NCBI GenBank assembly: GCA_030407315.1
Contig: JALQPE010002343.1
Coordinates: forward strand, 1-64,000
DNA length: 64,000 bases
Origin: Asparagopsis taxiformis
Taxonomy: Eukaryota > Rhodophyta > Florideophyceae > Bonnemaisoniales > Bonnemaisoniaceae
Direction of reading: 5' to 3'
This document shows positions 31,843-44,190 of this stretch, in pieces. Position 1 is the stretch's first letter, and each line of letters opens with the position of its first letter. Both the position numbers and the translations under genes were made by a program. The notes under the pieces are model-generated. The model was not told the origin of the DNA. It did not search any database and was given only the letters and a program-made list of their open reading frames with translations.

Positions 31843-33274
31843 ATGAAAGCCGGGAAAGGTTTCGCAACGGTTGAATGTAGTGGCGAAGAAGTAGCGGAAA
31901 AGATTAATTCTCCTTTAGCGAGTGAGACAAGCATCAATATTGCTCAGTATAGTTCGTCTGAGGTGCAAGTTGATCCTTACAAATTGAATGTCAGAGGTCG
32001 TTCGCAAGTGGTTGAAGAAGTCTGCAGCTGCAGCACTAGTGATGGAGCAATTCGTGCGAACGGGTTTGAGAGCAGAAAACTCGAAAGAGGACAGGGATAC
32101 TGATCATCGCATTGGAAAGCACATTTTTCGTCCTTGTAGACTTACATGAAGACGTGATAGACAGAAGAAGTCTGAGAACCAAGAACGGGATGTTTCCAAA
32201 CAGTTTTTATGACAAACTGGAATATGCTACGGGGACAAAGGCAATGTAGTTTACCAAGGTCGAAGAGGAAAGAGAACGGAGTCGTATGACCCCCGGAGAA
32301 ATAGAACAAGCACTTTCTGTTGGTGAAAAAAGCAGAAGAGGAAGAAAATGCTGTGGCATAAGTAGAACAGGGAAATAATTCTATAAAGAAGGAAAAAGTG
32401 GAAACTCCTGATTTTTCTCAAGCAGAAGAGAGATTATCTGCCAAAGCCCAAGCAGAACAGGGAGTTTCTGATGTCGTGGAGCAAGAACAGGAAATCACTC
32501 CAATTGTCGTGACTGAAGAGGTGATTCCTGTTGGTTCCAAAGCAGTATAAGAGGCATTCCTCTAGAGGTGCACCTTTAAACACCTCAAAAGGAGCAGAAG
32601 ACCGTCTTGCTGTAGCAAAAGTCGGAGAACAGAAAGGTCCTGCTAAACGTCTTGCTGTGCTCGAAAAAGAATAGGAACGTCTTTCTGCTTTGAGGACAGA
32701 GCGGGAACGTCGTGCTAGGGATAACTCTCCGGGAAGGATTGTCAGAGAAGATCGTCCTCAGGAAAGGAAACATAGAAGCGAAGTCTGGAAATCAACTTGG
32801 ACAATAGTAGTCGCATGGACCTAGAAACGGCTGGAGAACAACCTCAAGATGCGCAGAACCGCTCTGTGATACTGAAAATTCGAATCAGGTCGCCAGAAAC
32901 TAACAGCACTATCCCGGACAAGGAAGGAGACAAAGATGCCGAAGAGGACAAGGAGGAATCGGGAAGAAGCGGGAGTTCTGGTTGAAGCGATGAAAGTGAG
33001 TCCAGGCTGGATAAGAAGCGAAGAAGATAGCCCGAAGTTTTCTGAACCCGATACGCCTGATAAAAACAATTGGACTGAGCCTCCCCGGGAAAAGAATAGT
33101 ATATTCAATGCAAGGAAACGAACGACTGGAGAAGAGGCACTTCTTTTCACTGATGAACAAGAAAACTCTCTTTCAGACGGAAAATTTACCAAAAAATTAT
33201 CTGCGAAGTTGCCTTTATGCGTTCCTTCCAGCTCAAGAGTGAATTATTATATGACAGGAGATATACAATACTGA
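31843..33274 (+). pseudogene. Decayed gene for a charged, Glu/Arg-rich protein
   Basis: Several open segments follow one another on the plus strand with similar composition, broken by stops and frame changes. One starts MKAGKGFATVECSGEEVAEK (31843). Another, near 32400, includes FSQAEERLSAKAQAEQG. A third, near 32590, reads DRLAVAKVGEQKGPAKRL and has an internal TAG. A last segment runs to 33274. The repeated Lys/Glu/Arg-rich coiled-coil look suggests one former gene, perhaps a transposon accessory protein. I recognise no family. Confidence 0.4.
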
Positions 33275-33407
33275 GTTTCTTCTGAGCTAGAGACGAAACG
33301 ATGGCGGGCGCTACTGGAATAACAGAAGAAGGTGATGAGGGTAATTGGTCTGCAACATTGGGAAAATGACGAACGCCTACAGATGGGGCAGTTTCGACGG
33401 AGGACTG

Positions 33408-33698
33408 AAAGCAAAGTCATTGTAACGATGACTTTGCCGTGAGGAAACAAACCATTACAGCAGCCACGAATTTTACCCGGAGAAAAAATTCTTGATGATG
33501 TTTTTACCCGGTAAAAATTCTTTGGCCACTGTAATGGAAACGTTTCCTTACAGCAAAGTGATCGTAACGATGACTTTGCTGTAAGCAAACAGAACATGAC
33601 AGCATTCAGGATTTTTTACCCGGTAAAAAAATTCTCCGGCTACTGTAATGGAAACCTTTCCTTACAGAAAAGTCATCGTAACGATGACTTTTCTGTAA
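33408..33698. repeat. Palindrome family P, copies 1-3
   Basis: Copies at about 33408-33443, 33548-33584 and 33662-33698 have the half-site TTACAGCAAAGTCATCGT and its inverse, 37 bp in all. Copy 3 carries compensating changes (CAGAAAAG/CTTTTCTG) that keep the stem paired. Confidence 0.8.
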
Positions 33699-34490
33699 GC
33701 ATCTCTGGTAAACGGCTTTTCCTGTAAGCGGTTGGGAGTTTAGTCCCTCTCCCACCTTTGGAAGGATAGGAAGGGAAGTGTGAAATCGAGAACATCGCGA
33801 GCGAATGGTTTGGACGGTTTGTGACGGCTCTGGGAGGCACCCTGCGTCATGCTCAACCGGGTTTTAGCTGGCTTCACTACCTGGCATGGTGGCAAGAGTG
33901 CACAAAATTTCGGCCACCATATTCTCACGGCAGAGACTCGGACGGCCGAAATCTGATCTCTCTGAAAAGAGCTAGAACAGCTGTTCTACGGTCTTGGATA
34001 TCCAGGTCTGGAGTACATCCAAGACCGCTGGAAAGGTACGATCAGGAAAATTTCTGTAGAAATTTTCGTGAGCATGCGGGGGGTTTTCCTTGCCGTAATC
34101 GAGCATAGAGGTTCTGCTAGCAAAGTTTACTCATGAAGAAGGTAGGGGGCTTTGTACCACACCAACCATAGCTACTTACATTTGTAGTGTACTCTAGTGA
34201 TCTAGTTAGTATTCTAGTTCCATATGTTCAAAGCCTAGCACGGGAGGGAGAGATGGAAGGGTAGGCATGCAGCTGCATACTTCTAGAAGTATGGAAGTAT
34301 GGAGACAGTAGTATGTGTAGACTATGGCAGTAGTAGAAAATTATTTCATGCAAGAAAGGGGCGGGTGGAGTGACGCTGGAGACGTGGTGCTTAGCAGGAA
34401 GGGAGGTGGAGATGATGAAGGAGGACAACAGAAATGAGAGCGAGGGTTGAGACCAACGGCTTACAGATGGAGCAGTTTACCACGGATGCT

Positions 34491-34752
34491 TACATCAAAG
34501 TCATCGTTACGATGACTTTGCTGTCAGGAAACAAAACATTACAGTAGCCCTGATTTCTTTACCCGGTAAAAAATTCCTGGCCACTGTAATGAAAACGTTT
34601 TCTTACAGCAAAGTCATCGTAACGATGACTTTGCTGTCAGGAAACAAAACATTACAGTAGCCATGATTTCTTTACCCGGTAAAAAATTCTTCGCCACTGT
34701 AATGGAAACGTCTTCTTACAGCAAAGTCATCGTAACGATGACTTTGCTGTAA
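34491..34752. repeat. Palindrome family P, copies 4-6
   Basis: Copies near 34491, 34603 and 34716, separated by TTACCCGGTAAAAAATTC linkers and ACTGTAATG-AAACG segments. Spacing is about 113 bp. Confidence 0.8.
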
Positions 34753-35066
34753 GCATCCGTGGTAAACTCCCTCAGCTGTGAGCGGCAGGGAGCTTCGTCC
34801 CTGTTCCCTTTAGAAGGGTGAGCAAGGAATTGTGAAGGCGAGAAACATGGCAGAGGGATGATTATGACGGCTGTTGGCGGCGTTGGGGAGCACTCTGCGT
34901 CGTGCTCACCCGGTCTGGTCTGGGTGCCCTGCCTGGTATGTCTGCAGTAGTGCACAAAATTTTGACCACAATTTTCTCAAGACTGAGATTCTGACGGCCG
35001 AAATTCAACTTCGCTAAAATGAACTAGAGTTGGCGTGAGAACCTCCAGAACCTCTGAGAATTCCCG

Positions 35067-35156
35067 GAGGACGGCTGCGCCCATGCTCGGAAAAAGTGCC
35101 GGGAGTACCTTAAGGTACTCCCGGCACTTTTTCCGAGCATGGGCGCAGCCGTCCTC
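35067..35156. repeat. 90-bp perfect palindrome
   Basis: Two 45-bp arms with no mismatch and no loop, centred on CCTTAAGG. The left arm starts GAGGACGGCTGCGCCCATGC. Such a sequence is hard to keep in a genome unless it is recent or under selection. It lies in the second 1-kb unit, and the other units lack it. Confidence 0.92.
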
Positions 35157-35553
35157 TCCGACATCAAGCCTAGAATATCCGTGGCCAAATTCTATTCCTG
35201 GTGTCGTGTGGCACAGTGACCACACCAAATTGCCCTCTTTAGCACACTATAGATTTGAGGTACTAGCAATCTAGCTATCTGCTATACGAACATAGTTGGT
35301 AAGTAGGCTAGCCTAGGATTTTAGGACAATCAGGAAGAATGGGAGGGTAAGTAAGCAGCAACATGAAGAGGGTAGTATGAGTACACTATGGCAGTGGAAA
35401 ACAAGGATTGAACTGACTGAAGGGTCGGCTGGAGTGACACCAGAGTCGGCTCAGGAAGGGAGGTTGGGATAGGCTGGGATGAAGGAGGACAAGAGACATG
35501 AGAGAGAGGGTGAGGCCAGACCGCTTACAGCTGAGGCAGTTTACCGCGGGTGC

Positions 35554-35731
35554 TGACAGCAAAGTCATCGTTACGATGACTTTGCTGTAAGTAAACGTTT
35601 CATTACAGCAGCCACGATTTTTTACCTGGTAAAAAATTCTTGGTGATTTTTTACCCAGTAAAAATTCTTCGCACACTGTAATGTTTTCTTTTCTTACAGC
35701 AAAGTCATCGTAACGATGACTTTGCTGTAAG
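35554..35731. repeat. Palindrome family P, copies 7-8
   Basis: Copies near 35554-35590 and 35695-35731 with the same half-site and linker as the others. Confidence 0.8.
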
Positions 35732-36599
35732 CATCCCTGGTAAACGGTTTCGGCTGTAAGCGGTTGGGAATTTCGTCCCTCTCCTACCTTGGGAAGGGTG
35801 AGCTTGAAATTGTGAAGTCGGGAACTTCGCGAAGGGATGGTTTCGACGACTTTAGGCGGCTTTGAAGAGCAATCTTTGTCTTGTTCACCCATTCTGAAGT
35901 ACCTCAGAAGTTTAGTATTGCGCGAGGAGCACGACAAATTTCGAACACCATTTTCTCACGACAGAGATTCTGGCGGTCGAAATTCAAACTCGCTAAAATG
36001 GACTAGAGTCGGTGTGAACACCTCTAGGACCTCTGAAAAAGTACTGCTCGCACAATTTCCGAGGCTATAAGAGGATGTGCTTTCCAATTGGAATCTATGC
36101 TTAATATTAATATCAAGCATAGATTATCGGTGCGCAAAATATACTCCTGGTGCTGTGTAGCACATTGACTATACAAAACCATCAACGAATTCGTTAACTC
36201 GTTACAATACACTCTACTCTCAAGTAAGTATGAATCTAGATATTCATGAATAAGTGCACTTTAGTGTAAATCTACATCGATGGTTATGAAGTAAGTTAGC
36301 CTAAGAGGGTAGGCATGCCATGCATGGAGTAAAATGGAGGCGGTAGTATAAGTAGACAATCGCAGCTGCGATTTTACCACTAGTGGTAGACATTTCTACT
36401 ATACCTACGAATATACCTGCAGGTATTCAATTCTCTGGAGGGGCGTGTGGAGTGAGACCAGAGGCACGGTGCGTCACAGGAAGGGAGGCTGGGATGATGA
36501 AGGAGGACTAGAGAAATGAGAGAGAGTTTGTTGAGGCATGATTCTAGCTCTAGTACATAACTAAATTGCTCCTCCACAGGCCACGGTAATCGATTCCAG

Positions 36600-37260
36600 C
36601 AGTCCAAGAAAAAATGGACTATATGAATGCTTCATTTCAATATCAGCACTGTGCAGTTGAGCCCCTTCAAGGTCCAAAACCTTGTCTAGAGTACGCTTCC
36701 CGGCCACTTGGAGGCATCCAGACCACTTGCACATCGTTCCGACAAAGTTCAATTTTGGCCATCACATCTCCAGTTGTAAGAATCTGGTGACCAAAAATCG
36801 ATGCATTATGTCAGGCCTAACGTGAAAGCCAGAATCTTTACGAACGCATAGAACACTTTCCCGTACTTCCCAGAGCCACTCCATCCCTTACAGATCACTT
36901 CCACATCGTTCCGACAAAGTTCAATTTTCGCCATCACATCTCCAGTTGTGGGAATCTGGCGGAAAAAAATTAGTGATCTCCGGAAGCTCTACCTCGCAAG
37001 CCACCAGCTTTCAGGGCGAATAAAACCCTTTTCAGTACTCCCCAGATGCACCCCAACCCTCCCAGGCCACTTGCACTTCGTTCCGACAAAGTTCAATTTT
37101 GGCCATCATATCTCCGGTTGTGGGAATCTGGTGACAAAAAATCGATGCGTTCTGACAGCCCCAACGCGCGAGCCGTCAGCTCTCAGGTCGAATAAAACCC
37201 TTTTCAGTACTCCCCAGACCCACCCCAACCCTCCTAGACCACTTTGCAGTCTTCTTCGTG
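36600..37260. repeat. 172-bp tandem repeat, about 3-4 copies
   Basis: GTTCCGACAAAGTTCAATTT recurs at 36736, 36908 and 37080, exactly 172 bp apart, each followed by GGCCATCA-ATCTCC and, about 100 bp on, by a CCCTTTTCAGTACTCCCCAG type segment. This is a minisatellite-like array with moderate divergence. Confidence 0.85.
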
Positions 37261-37348
37261 AGGTCCGAAATCGTCTCCTTCTTCTTCCCGAGTGCGAAAC
37301 TTCAGTCCCTCTCGTATGCTTACAGAGAAGTTGGTTTACCATGGTTTC

Positions 37349-37740
37349 TTACAGCAAAGTCATCGTTACGATGACTTTGCTGTAATTTTTTGTTTCCTTA
37401 CAGCAAAGTCATCGTTACGATGACTTTGCTGTAATGTTTTGTTTTCTTACAGCAAAGTCATCGTTACGATGACTTTGCTGTAATGTTTTGTTTTCTTACA
37501 GCAAAGTCATCGTTAAGGCGGGTTTGCTGTAAGCAACCTGGGGAAACTGCCTCTGCTGTAAGAAAACAGAATAGCAGTTCCGACAGCTTGTCCTAAAGAA
37601 ACAAATCCGCCTTAACGATGACTTTGCTGTAAGAAAACAGAGTAATTACAGTTGTGACAGCTTGTCCTGAAGAAGAAAACCCGCCTTAACGATGACTTTA
37701 CTGTAAGAAAACAGAGTAATTACACTTCCGACAGCTTGTC
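37349..37740. repeat. Palindrome family P, dense array
   Basis: Perfect copies at 37349-37385, 37398-37434 and 37447-37483 have a 49-bp period. They are followed by rearranged half copies in which the second half is AAGGCGGGTTTGCTGTAAG, and by inverted partners near 37610 and 37681 (CCGCCTTAACGATGACTTTG). The array looks actively rearranging. Confidence 0.85.
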
Positions 37741-37929
37741 CTGAAAACCCATCCTCCCGCACCAGTTTATAATCTGTTACCTACCTCAGAGCTCTACTGA
37801 AATTCCCTGTCTGAAATGTCGTACCACTTGATCATCACTCTCTTGTACTATATTTGTATGGATAAACACATTAGAATCATCGTTGCTGGACAGCATCCTT
37901 TCTGTTTATTGTTGGTGATAGATCGGTAC

Positions 37930-38640
37930 CGAGGGTTCAAACGCTGCTGTTCCATAGTTGACAATAAATTCGTTTCGAACAGATGCATACAAATACCTCT
38001 TCTCAAATGCGCGAAGTGAGGACATGAATTCTAATTCCAATATGTTAGTATCACTCGACATGGCGAGTAGTAATCCATCCTCATCTCTCGGTCACAACTC
38101 CTTCGCTGTTTCGCCTAAAACCTTTTCCGCCATTCCCATTAAGCCGCCTGGAATGAACCGATAAACATATGTTTGATATCAAACTTGTACACCCCACAAT
38201 GCGAACTTGCAACCGCGATAAATCAGCGTCCTATGAAACCCGCAATCAGACCTGTTTCCTCATTGTGTAGCTTTGCAGATGCGTAACGCACATACAAGCC
38301 ACCCAACGAGAAAGCTATTAGACTTATTGCCTCCAAATTGTCATTCTCTGCAACAATTCTTTGCACATCTTCGGCCAATGTCAAGCCTCCCAGTACTCGT
38401 ACGTACGATAACATCATGCGTGTTATCCATATTCACCATTTTCGCAAGCACTAATAATTCGCCGCTCAAAGCTGCTGCTGCCGTTGCTTGCAGTCCATCC
38501 AAAAACATACATAGTATGTAGTCTTCTTCAGCACCCTGAAGCCTATGAGCGAGGATTTGTAGTTCTGTGGGAGGTGCGCGTATGAGCGCGTCAGGTGGCG
38601 ATACGAGGGGTGGAGACGCTGTATTTTGGACTGATATTGC
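37930..38640 (-). pseudogene. Captured DUF676-type serine esterase/lipase fragment
   Basis: On the minus strand, 38417-38223 encodes LGGLTLAEDVQRIV and then ISLIAFSLGGLYVRYASAKL. This is the nucleophile elbow of the DUF676 lipase-like family (consensus G-H-S-L-G-G-L; here F-S-L-G-G-L). Further along the same strand (about 38160-37930) the C-terminal family pattern appears: FIPGGLMGMAEKVL, then an in-frame TGA, then FMSSLRAFEKRYLYASV and an N-Y-G-T-A segment. Short non-coding breaks and the TGA show it is dead. A frame at 38823-38420 may be its degraded upstream part. It is most simply a host gene fragment picked up by CACTA element C, a habit well known for this class. Confidence 0.6.
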
Positions 38641-38829
38641 AGGAGGAACACGGTAACATTCATCACTATTCCCCTGATCCCCCAACTTCAGTAGTAATTG
38701 AGACGACTCTTCCCCGGCATGACCACCAATCATTCCGTAACCGCACGCTTCACTGCTCTGTAAAAAGGACGTCCTTTTATGCATAAATGTACATGTACAT
38801 TCAACGCGCATTGAATTCCACAATTGTTG

Positions 38830-41800
38830 CCAGCATGTATGAGAATGGTCGTTGAGTGGAGAGAGCTATCTTACAGATTCCATCTGCAATTTGCAAGATG
38901 TGTGTAAATGCGGGAGTCTTGATGTTTGTTAAGGAAATATCCTTAGATATATCTAAAGTTATAGACAGCGTCGAAAAGATCAGCGCACATGAGCGCTCAA
39001 AATTCGACGCGTTGTAGCGAAAAATCGCCCGCTTCACTGGGGACTTGAAACGAAACTAACACCGCATGAAGGGCGTTTTGCGAATCTTCATCGTCGTGAT
39101 GTACGGAGTAATAATATTCACATCAGTCCCGGCACCTATAGGTGTTACTATAGTAACAACAACGCCTGTAGAATCAGATCCAGAATACAAAATCAATCCG
39201 TTTCACAATTCCACTATCCATCCAAACGATCCTCATCGACAGGCAACGAGGATATTTTCATACGCTGTTTCCACAAAACGAAAATTGCTGCTACTTGATA
39301 GGAAGACTGTTTACGATGACTTCCATAGGGCGTATTCGAAGCCGCAATCCAATACGCCCAACCATCAGCCGCCGAGAGAAACGCCCTTTGATCGCTAGCT
39401 CTCAAACACGTCGCCAATAAATGAGAGCAGGCTTCCACAATGAAGTTGCTTTCCGCAGATGCATGTTTCATCAATTCGTCAACATTCGCATCGGACCGGC
39501 CACACACATCTTCTGCAATTGCATAATGACCCGCACCACGGTGTGGCGTTTCCTGTGCGGCATGGAAAGCCGAGTTGAGTTGGCTGCAAATCATGTGAAG
39601 CAGCTGATGGGAAGTTTCCGAATAAGCGACAACTATCTACAGCACGGCGACGATTACACATGTGTCATCGCAAAGAGGTATGCGCACGCGACGCGGAATT
39701 CGAAAGGCGTCGATACGCTGTGCTTCATCGGTGAACATCAACCAATCGCTTTGGAAGCTTAAGATAACGATCGGCTTGTGATACTTCTGTGTCGCGGTCG
39801 AGTGTGGTTGAAGCGGCTAGATCCATGAAATCTTCCATTGGATAAACTGTCGAGAGCACTGTTCAGCGCCTCACTACCCCATTTTTGGACACTTGTCTCA
39901 ACACACGTCCTGCTCGCCAATTGGCTGTTTTACACGGCGGCGTTCTCTACACTGTCAGTATGTCTCTCACACGTCTACACGTCGCTGGATGCAATATGGC
40001 ATGATCTTATTCTAGGTGGACAATTGCGCTACCGTCAAAGTGTGTGACGCTGGGGTTAGTCGATCGGAGAACGTCCAGACAATCAACACAGGCCAACAGC
40101 ACTTGGTCGGCACCATGGCATATTGATCCTGAAATTTTTGAGTATCGCCCGTACAGAGCAATTGTCGGTGTTTGGAGCCTCGGGTTTATTTTCCACGAGT
40201 TGGGTGTAATGCAAATGTTTTTTCGGATCCCTGAACATGTAAATGATGAGTTAAAGACGTCTTGAAATTATGTTGGGTATGGGAACTGCCACAAAGAACG
40301 TTGGAAAGATATCTTCATGGAGAAGATGGATCCTGCAGGATCCATTCATTACTAAGGCACGAAAGTTCAGAAATTCTTTGAAGCTATCAAGTAGATCATC
40401 AGATTCCAGTACACCCCATACCAGTGCCATATGCTTAATGGATTAATTTGAACTCCACAGATTGTACCTTTCGGAATTTTTTGATGTCATGTATGTCACC
40501 TACATCCGATCATTTGACGTTGATTGACGAATCGAAAGTTGTTTTCTCTGAACTCACCAATGTGACTACTCAGTCAATAAATACCCACTTCCACAATTTG
40601 TACAATCTAATGTCATGCATAATCATGGTGCGAACGAGGACTAGCCTATAGCGCAGGAACGATAGTGCAAGCAGCACAAGTACAGCGTGGATGTGTATGT
40701 GCTGCAGCACATAGCCATGGCTTGCGGTGCGCATGTTTCCAGCAGCATGTTGTCATTCTGATCTCGCGTTGCAGTGGTGGATTGACACTGTAGCGAGCAG
40801 TGCCATAAATGTTTCTACTGAGGTGGATACAGCAGCAATGGCAATGCCTTTTAGCTCGAGCACGATTATAATCGTTTTTGTCGGTATCGGCGATGATTGC
40901 GCCGTCTGCAGAATAGGTATTGTAGAGAAAAGCCACCAGTCTTATAGGAGATGCTCTCAGAGAATCGTTAGTTTAAAGAGTGTCAATAAGTACGTGCGTA
41001 CGCACTTCCGCAATTTGTACAATATAAGGTTTATAGTAAACTTTTCAATAGCGTATTCCAGCCTATCGAGAAGAAGTTAAAGATCGTCTGCGATCACTCG
41101 GCGCAGGTAACTGCTATTGGGAAGCAACTCTTTTGTGGGTCTAAGGGTGCAAACAAGGATGTGCGGCTTACTATGCAGCTTTGTGAAATGTGCATCGACA
41201 AGTGTAATAGAAAACGGGCCATGATAGTGCTGGGGGAAGTACTCACGGGGAATACCCATAAAATGACAAAAGACGTTGATCATGCAATGAAACTGTTTCA
41301 GTAATCTCACTGCATCGAGCTTAATAACGAAGCAAACGCACGGGTGTGGGATATGGTATATGGAACTAGACTGAATCGAAGAATGTGGCGGTTGCTAAAT
41401 ACTTGTTTGAGGGTTTAGTAGAAATGAGAAATGAGCGATTCGACATAGCTGGTCAGGGGAAATCTGGTTGAAAACACAGAGTGATAGTGAGTACATTCGT
41501 CGCAGTCTTGAGCTCTGTGAGATTTTTTTCAACTGTGAGGGAGTAGTTGGAAGTTTATCCCATTTAGCGATAGAAGTATAATTATACATTATAATGTTCC
41601 AAACAAGAGGATAATTGAGCAACACCGAGCTGACACGGCAATTGTACGAGATGTACATGGAATCACGGAGTGAATGAACGCAAGCTCCAGCGTGCCATGG
41701 TTATTCTTGCTAAAGTACTGGTAGGCAACATATCAAACAGTAAAGAAGCTGAGCGAGCAATACATCTGTGCGTCTTCCACCATAAAAGCGCCTGCCGAAC

Positions 41801-43340
41801 CAGTTAGTTGTAAACGCTATAGCGTTTAGATATATCTAAAAGTTGAATTGCGACCTTGTAAAGTCGGCTAGGTTGGTTTTTGGTGCTTAATTGGGCGTTA
41901 GAATTGTCAGCGTCTGTGTGGAGAGACGCCCATAAACGCCGCACATATTCGGCTGTGCGTGATACCGTTCCGACGTCAATTTTTGTTGTGGTTTCCATTA
42001 TCCCTGCAATGCTGGTGGCAAACTCGTGTCCGCCGCACATCGCTCTTCTGCGCTCACACTGCCATTCATTTCGCTGATTAAATGCGGTGCAATCCCGGCC
42101 ACCGTTTTCTGCCAGCACGCCTCGCCGCTGTGGGTGCGCTTTTCTCATAACAGTCCTTGGGCAGATTCATGCACGACATTGTCACTTCCAAACGATGCCA
42201 TCAAAATTTTTCCACTCATCCTCGCTTCTATTCGGCGCTTGCACATTTTCACGCGCGCCATCCACTGTCGAATTGCGGCGATGAGTGTCGGCAGAATGGC
42301 CAGGTCGTTCGAATAGGCATCCCAGGCTTGCAAACAAGAGACCGCGGCACGGATATTACGCAAGGCTGCATGGTCAAGATGGGCGGGGATATTGGCCTAT
42401 AAATTGGCGAGCATAAAGAGAGTTGCCTGCAGAAAAAGTGTGCATTTTGGGCACAAATGAGGTGCAAAGGCTGCGTCTCTGCGCGTTGAGCTTTGAGCAT
42501 GACAGCCGACATGACGAGACATGTGCGCACATGGTCGTCGGCGAGTACGCAGCCGCTAGCGGAGGTCGAGCCACGTGGAGATGCGCAGCGACGATTGCAC
42601 ATGGGCCATCGTGGAGAAGCATGCGCACACGAAGAAGTGGGGGGCGGAGAGGTGATGGAGCGCGAAGGCACGAGGCGGGATTCATAAGGCGTAGATGCGT
42701 TGTGCGTCATCGTTCAACATCAACCAATCGGTTTGGACTCGATGATGCAGCGTCATGACGTCGAACAGACGCGCGCGCTTCTACACGCGCGAGTGGCGTC
42801 GCATCGGTGCCAATCAATTGTGTTCATATGGAACATGGGGGTTGGGAATGACGCACGGCAGTGAGATATCGATAGGCTTGCGATACTTCTGTGCCGCAGT
42901 CGAGTGTGGTCAAAGCGAGTTGCACGGTAGCGAGGGAGAATTGATGTGCGCTTTTATGGATTGTGATTGGCGAATTGATCCACGAAATTCTTTTTTAGAT
43001 AAATTTTCAAGACTGTGTTGTGGTGTGGGTCGTTTGGTCAATGATTGACGCAAGCAAGATTATCTTGCGTTCAGCCTTTCTGTGTGCCTCTCGCCCCAAT
43101 TTCCGTACACCTGTCTCAACACACATTCTGCTCGCGCATAGGCTGTTCCACACGCTGGTGATGTTTTAAATGTCAGCATATCTCCACCACTTGTACACCT
43201 CACCAGACGCAACGTGAAGACCGCACTGGATCAGACTCCAACAATCTACGGTTTGATCCACTCGGCGCATCAAAACTGTGATCGTAAAAGGCTCTCAAAC
43301 TGAACAATAATCAGCCATGTAAAAATTTTGTTCTTTCCTC
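38830..43340. other. Interior of C without a supported gene
   Basis: Short frames only. It contains a diverged internal duplication (39680-40000 against 42690-43230). Shared strings include CATCAACCAATCG, GATACTTCTGTG-CGC-GTCGAGTGTGGT and CCTGTCTCAACACAC, which suggest two copies of one captured sequence with intron-like gaps. A second small duplication joins 40566-40615 and 40978-41030 (CACTTCC-CAATTTGTACAAT). I cannot name the source. Confidence 0.5.
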
Positions 43341-43899
43341 TCAAGGCGTCAATTGGTGTTCTTGGTTGAAACCGGTGGTGCTAGGGACAATAATGTTATC
43401 TCCCATCACTACAGAACTACATTTGATTCTATTCGCAAGTGACAGCCACGCTCTGCACGTGCCCATGGCCGATGCGCGTACAGCTCAATACTCCAAACCA
43501 GCCGTTCGACTAAACTACTCCCTCACGCCGCATACTCTCCCGTGCAGCTCTAATGCACACTTCTTGTGCCTCCTCACACAATATAGTATACATTTCTCCA
43601 TCGCTCTCACGAAAACTTGGATGTCCCGTAGTACCATCAATCATAATCTTCTTTCTTTTCCTTGTCTCTTTCAATTCCATTTGTACTTGTCGATAGGCAG
43701 TATGAGGAAACCAGTCTTGAATTCCAATGCTGCACTTCAACTTTAGTTTCAGCCATCTTACTACGCAGGCCTAGTACCAGATTATCTACCTTCACAATCA
43801 CAATACGCAGTTTATTTCCTCTCAAGTCCACTCCACCAGACAGTCTTGTCAACCAATGCACTGTTCTACCCGCAGACAATAAATTTGCTATCTACACTA

Positions 43900-44190
43900 C
43901 TGTCTACAGATTTCCCCAGACAGTGCAGTAATCCAATACAATGCATTGCCTCAGACAGTAAAATGTACTGTCTGCACATACTGTCTGGCGGCAACACTTC
44001 CGGACAGTAAAATTTACTGTTCTGGACAGTAAATTTTACTGTTTTTGGTACTGTCCAGATTTCGTGCCAGTTTATTGCTGCAGCAGTATTCTGAAATTTC
44101 CAGACAGTAAATTTTACTGTCTCCGCGCACTGTCTTGGCCAGACAGTAATTTTTACTGTCTCAGACAGTAAATTTACTGTCTTTTTCCAT
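43900..44190. repeat. Right subterminal hairpin motifs of C
   Basis: Many GACAGTAAAATTTACTGTC units in both orientations, the counterpart of the left subterminal region. Confidence 0.8.

Larger units (their letters stand above)
33390..36520. repeat. Three diverged tandem units of about 1.0-1.1 kb
   Basis: Units at about 33390-34440, 34440-35500 and 35500-36520 share the same order. Each has palindromes with CAAAGTCATCG, a TTACCCGGTAAAAAATTC motif, a GGGA-TTTCGTCCCTCTCC segment, a TTCTCACGACAGAGATTC segment, and the ending GAAGGAGGAC-AGAGAAATGAGAGAG. They are clearly homologous but much diverged, so the duplication is old. Confidence 0.75.

Noticed and set aside
39214..39594. A 126-codon minus-strand frame that could be a captured gene
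   Set aside because: Composition is protein-like, but no family is recognised and its counterpart in the nearby duplication does not keep a frame. Noted only as part of the gene-free interior of C.
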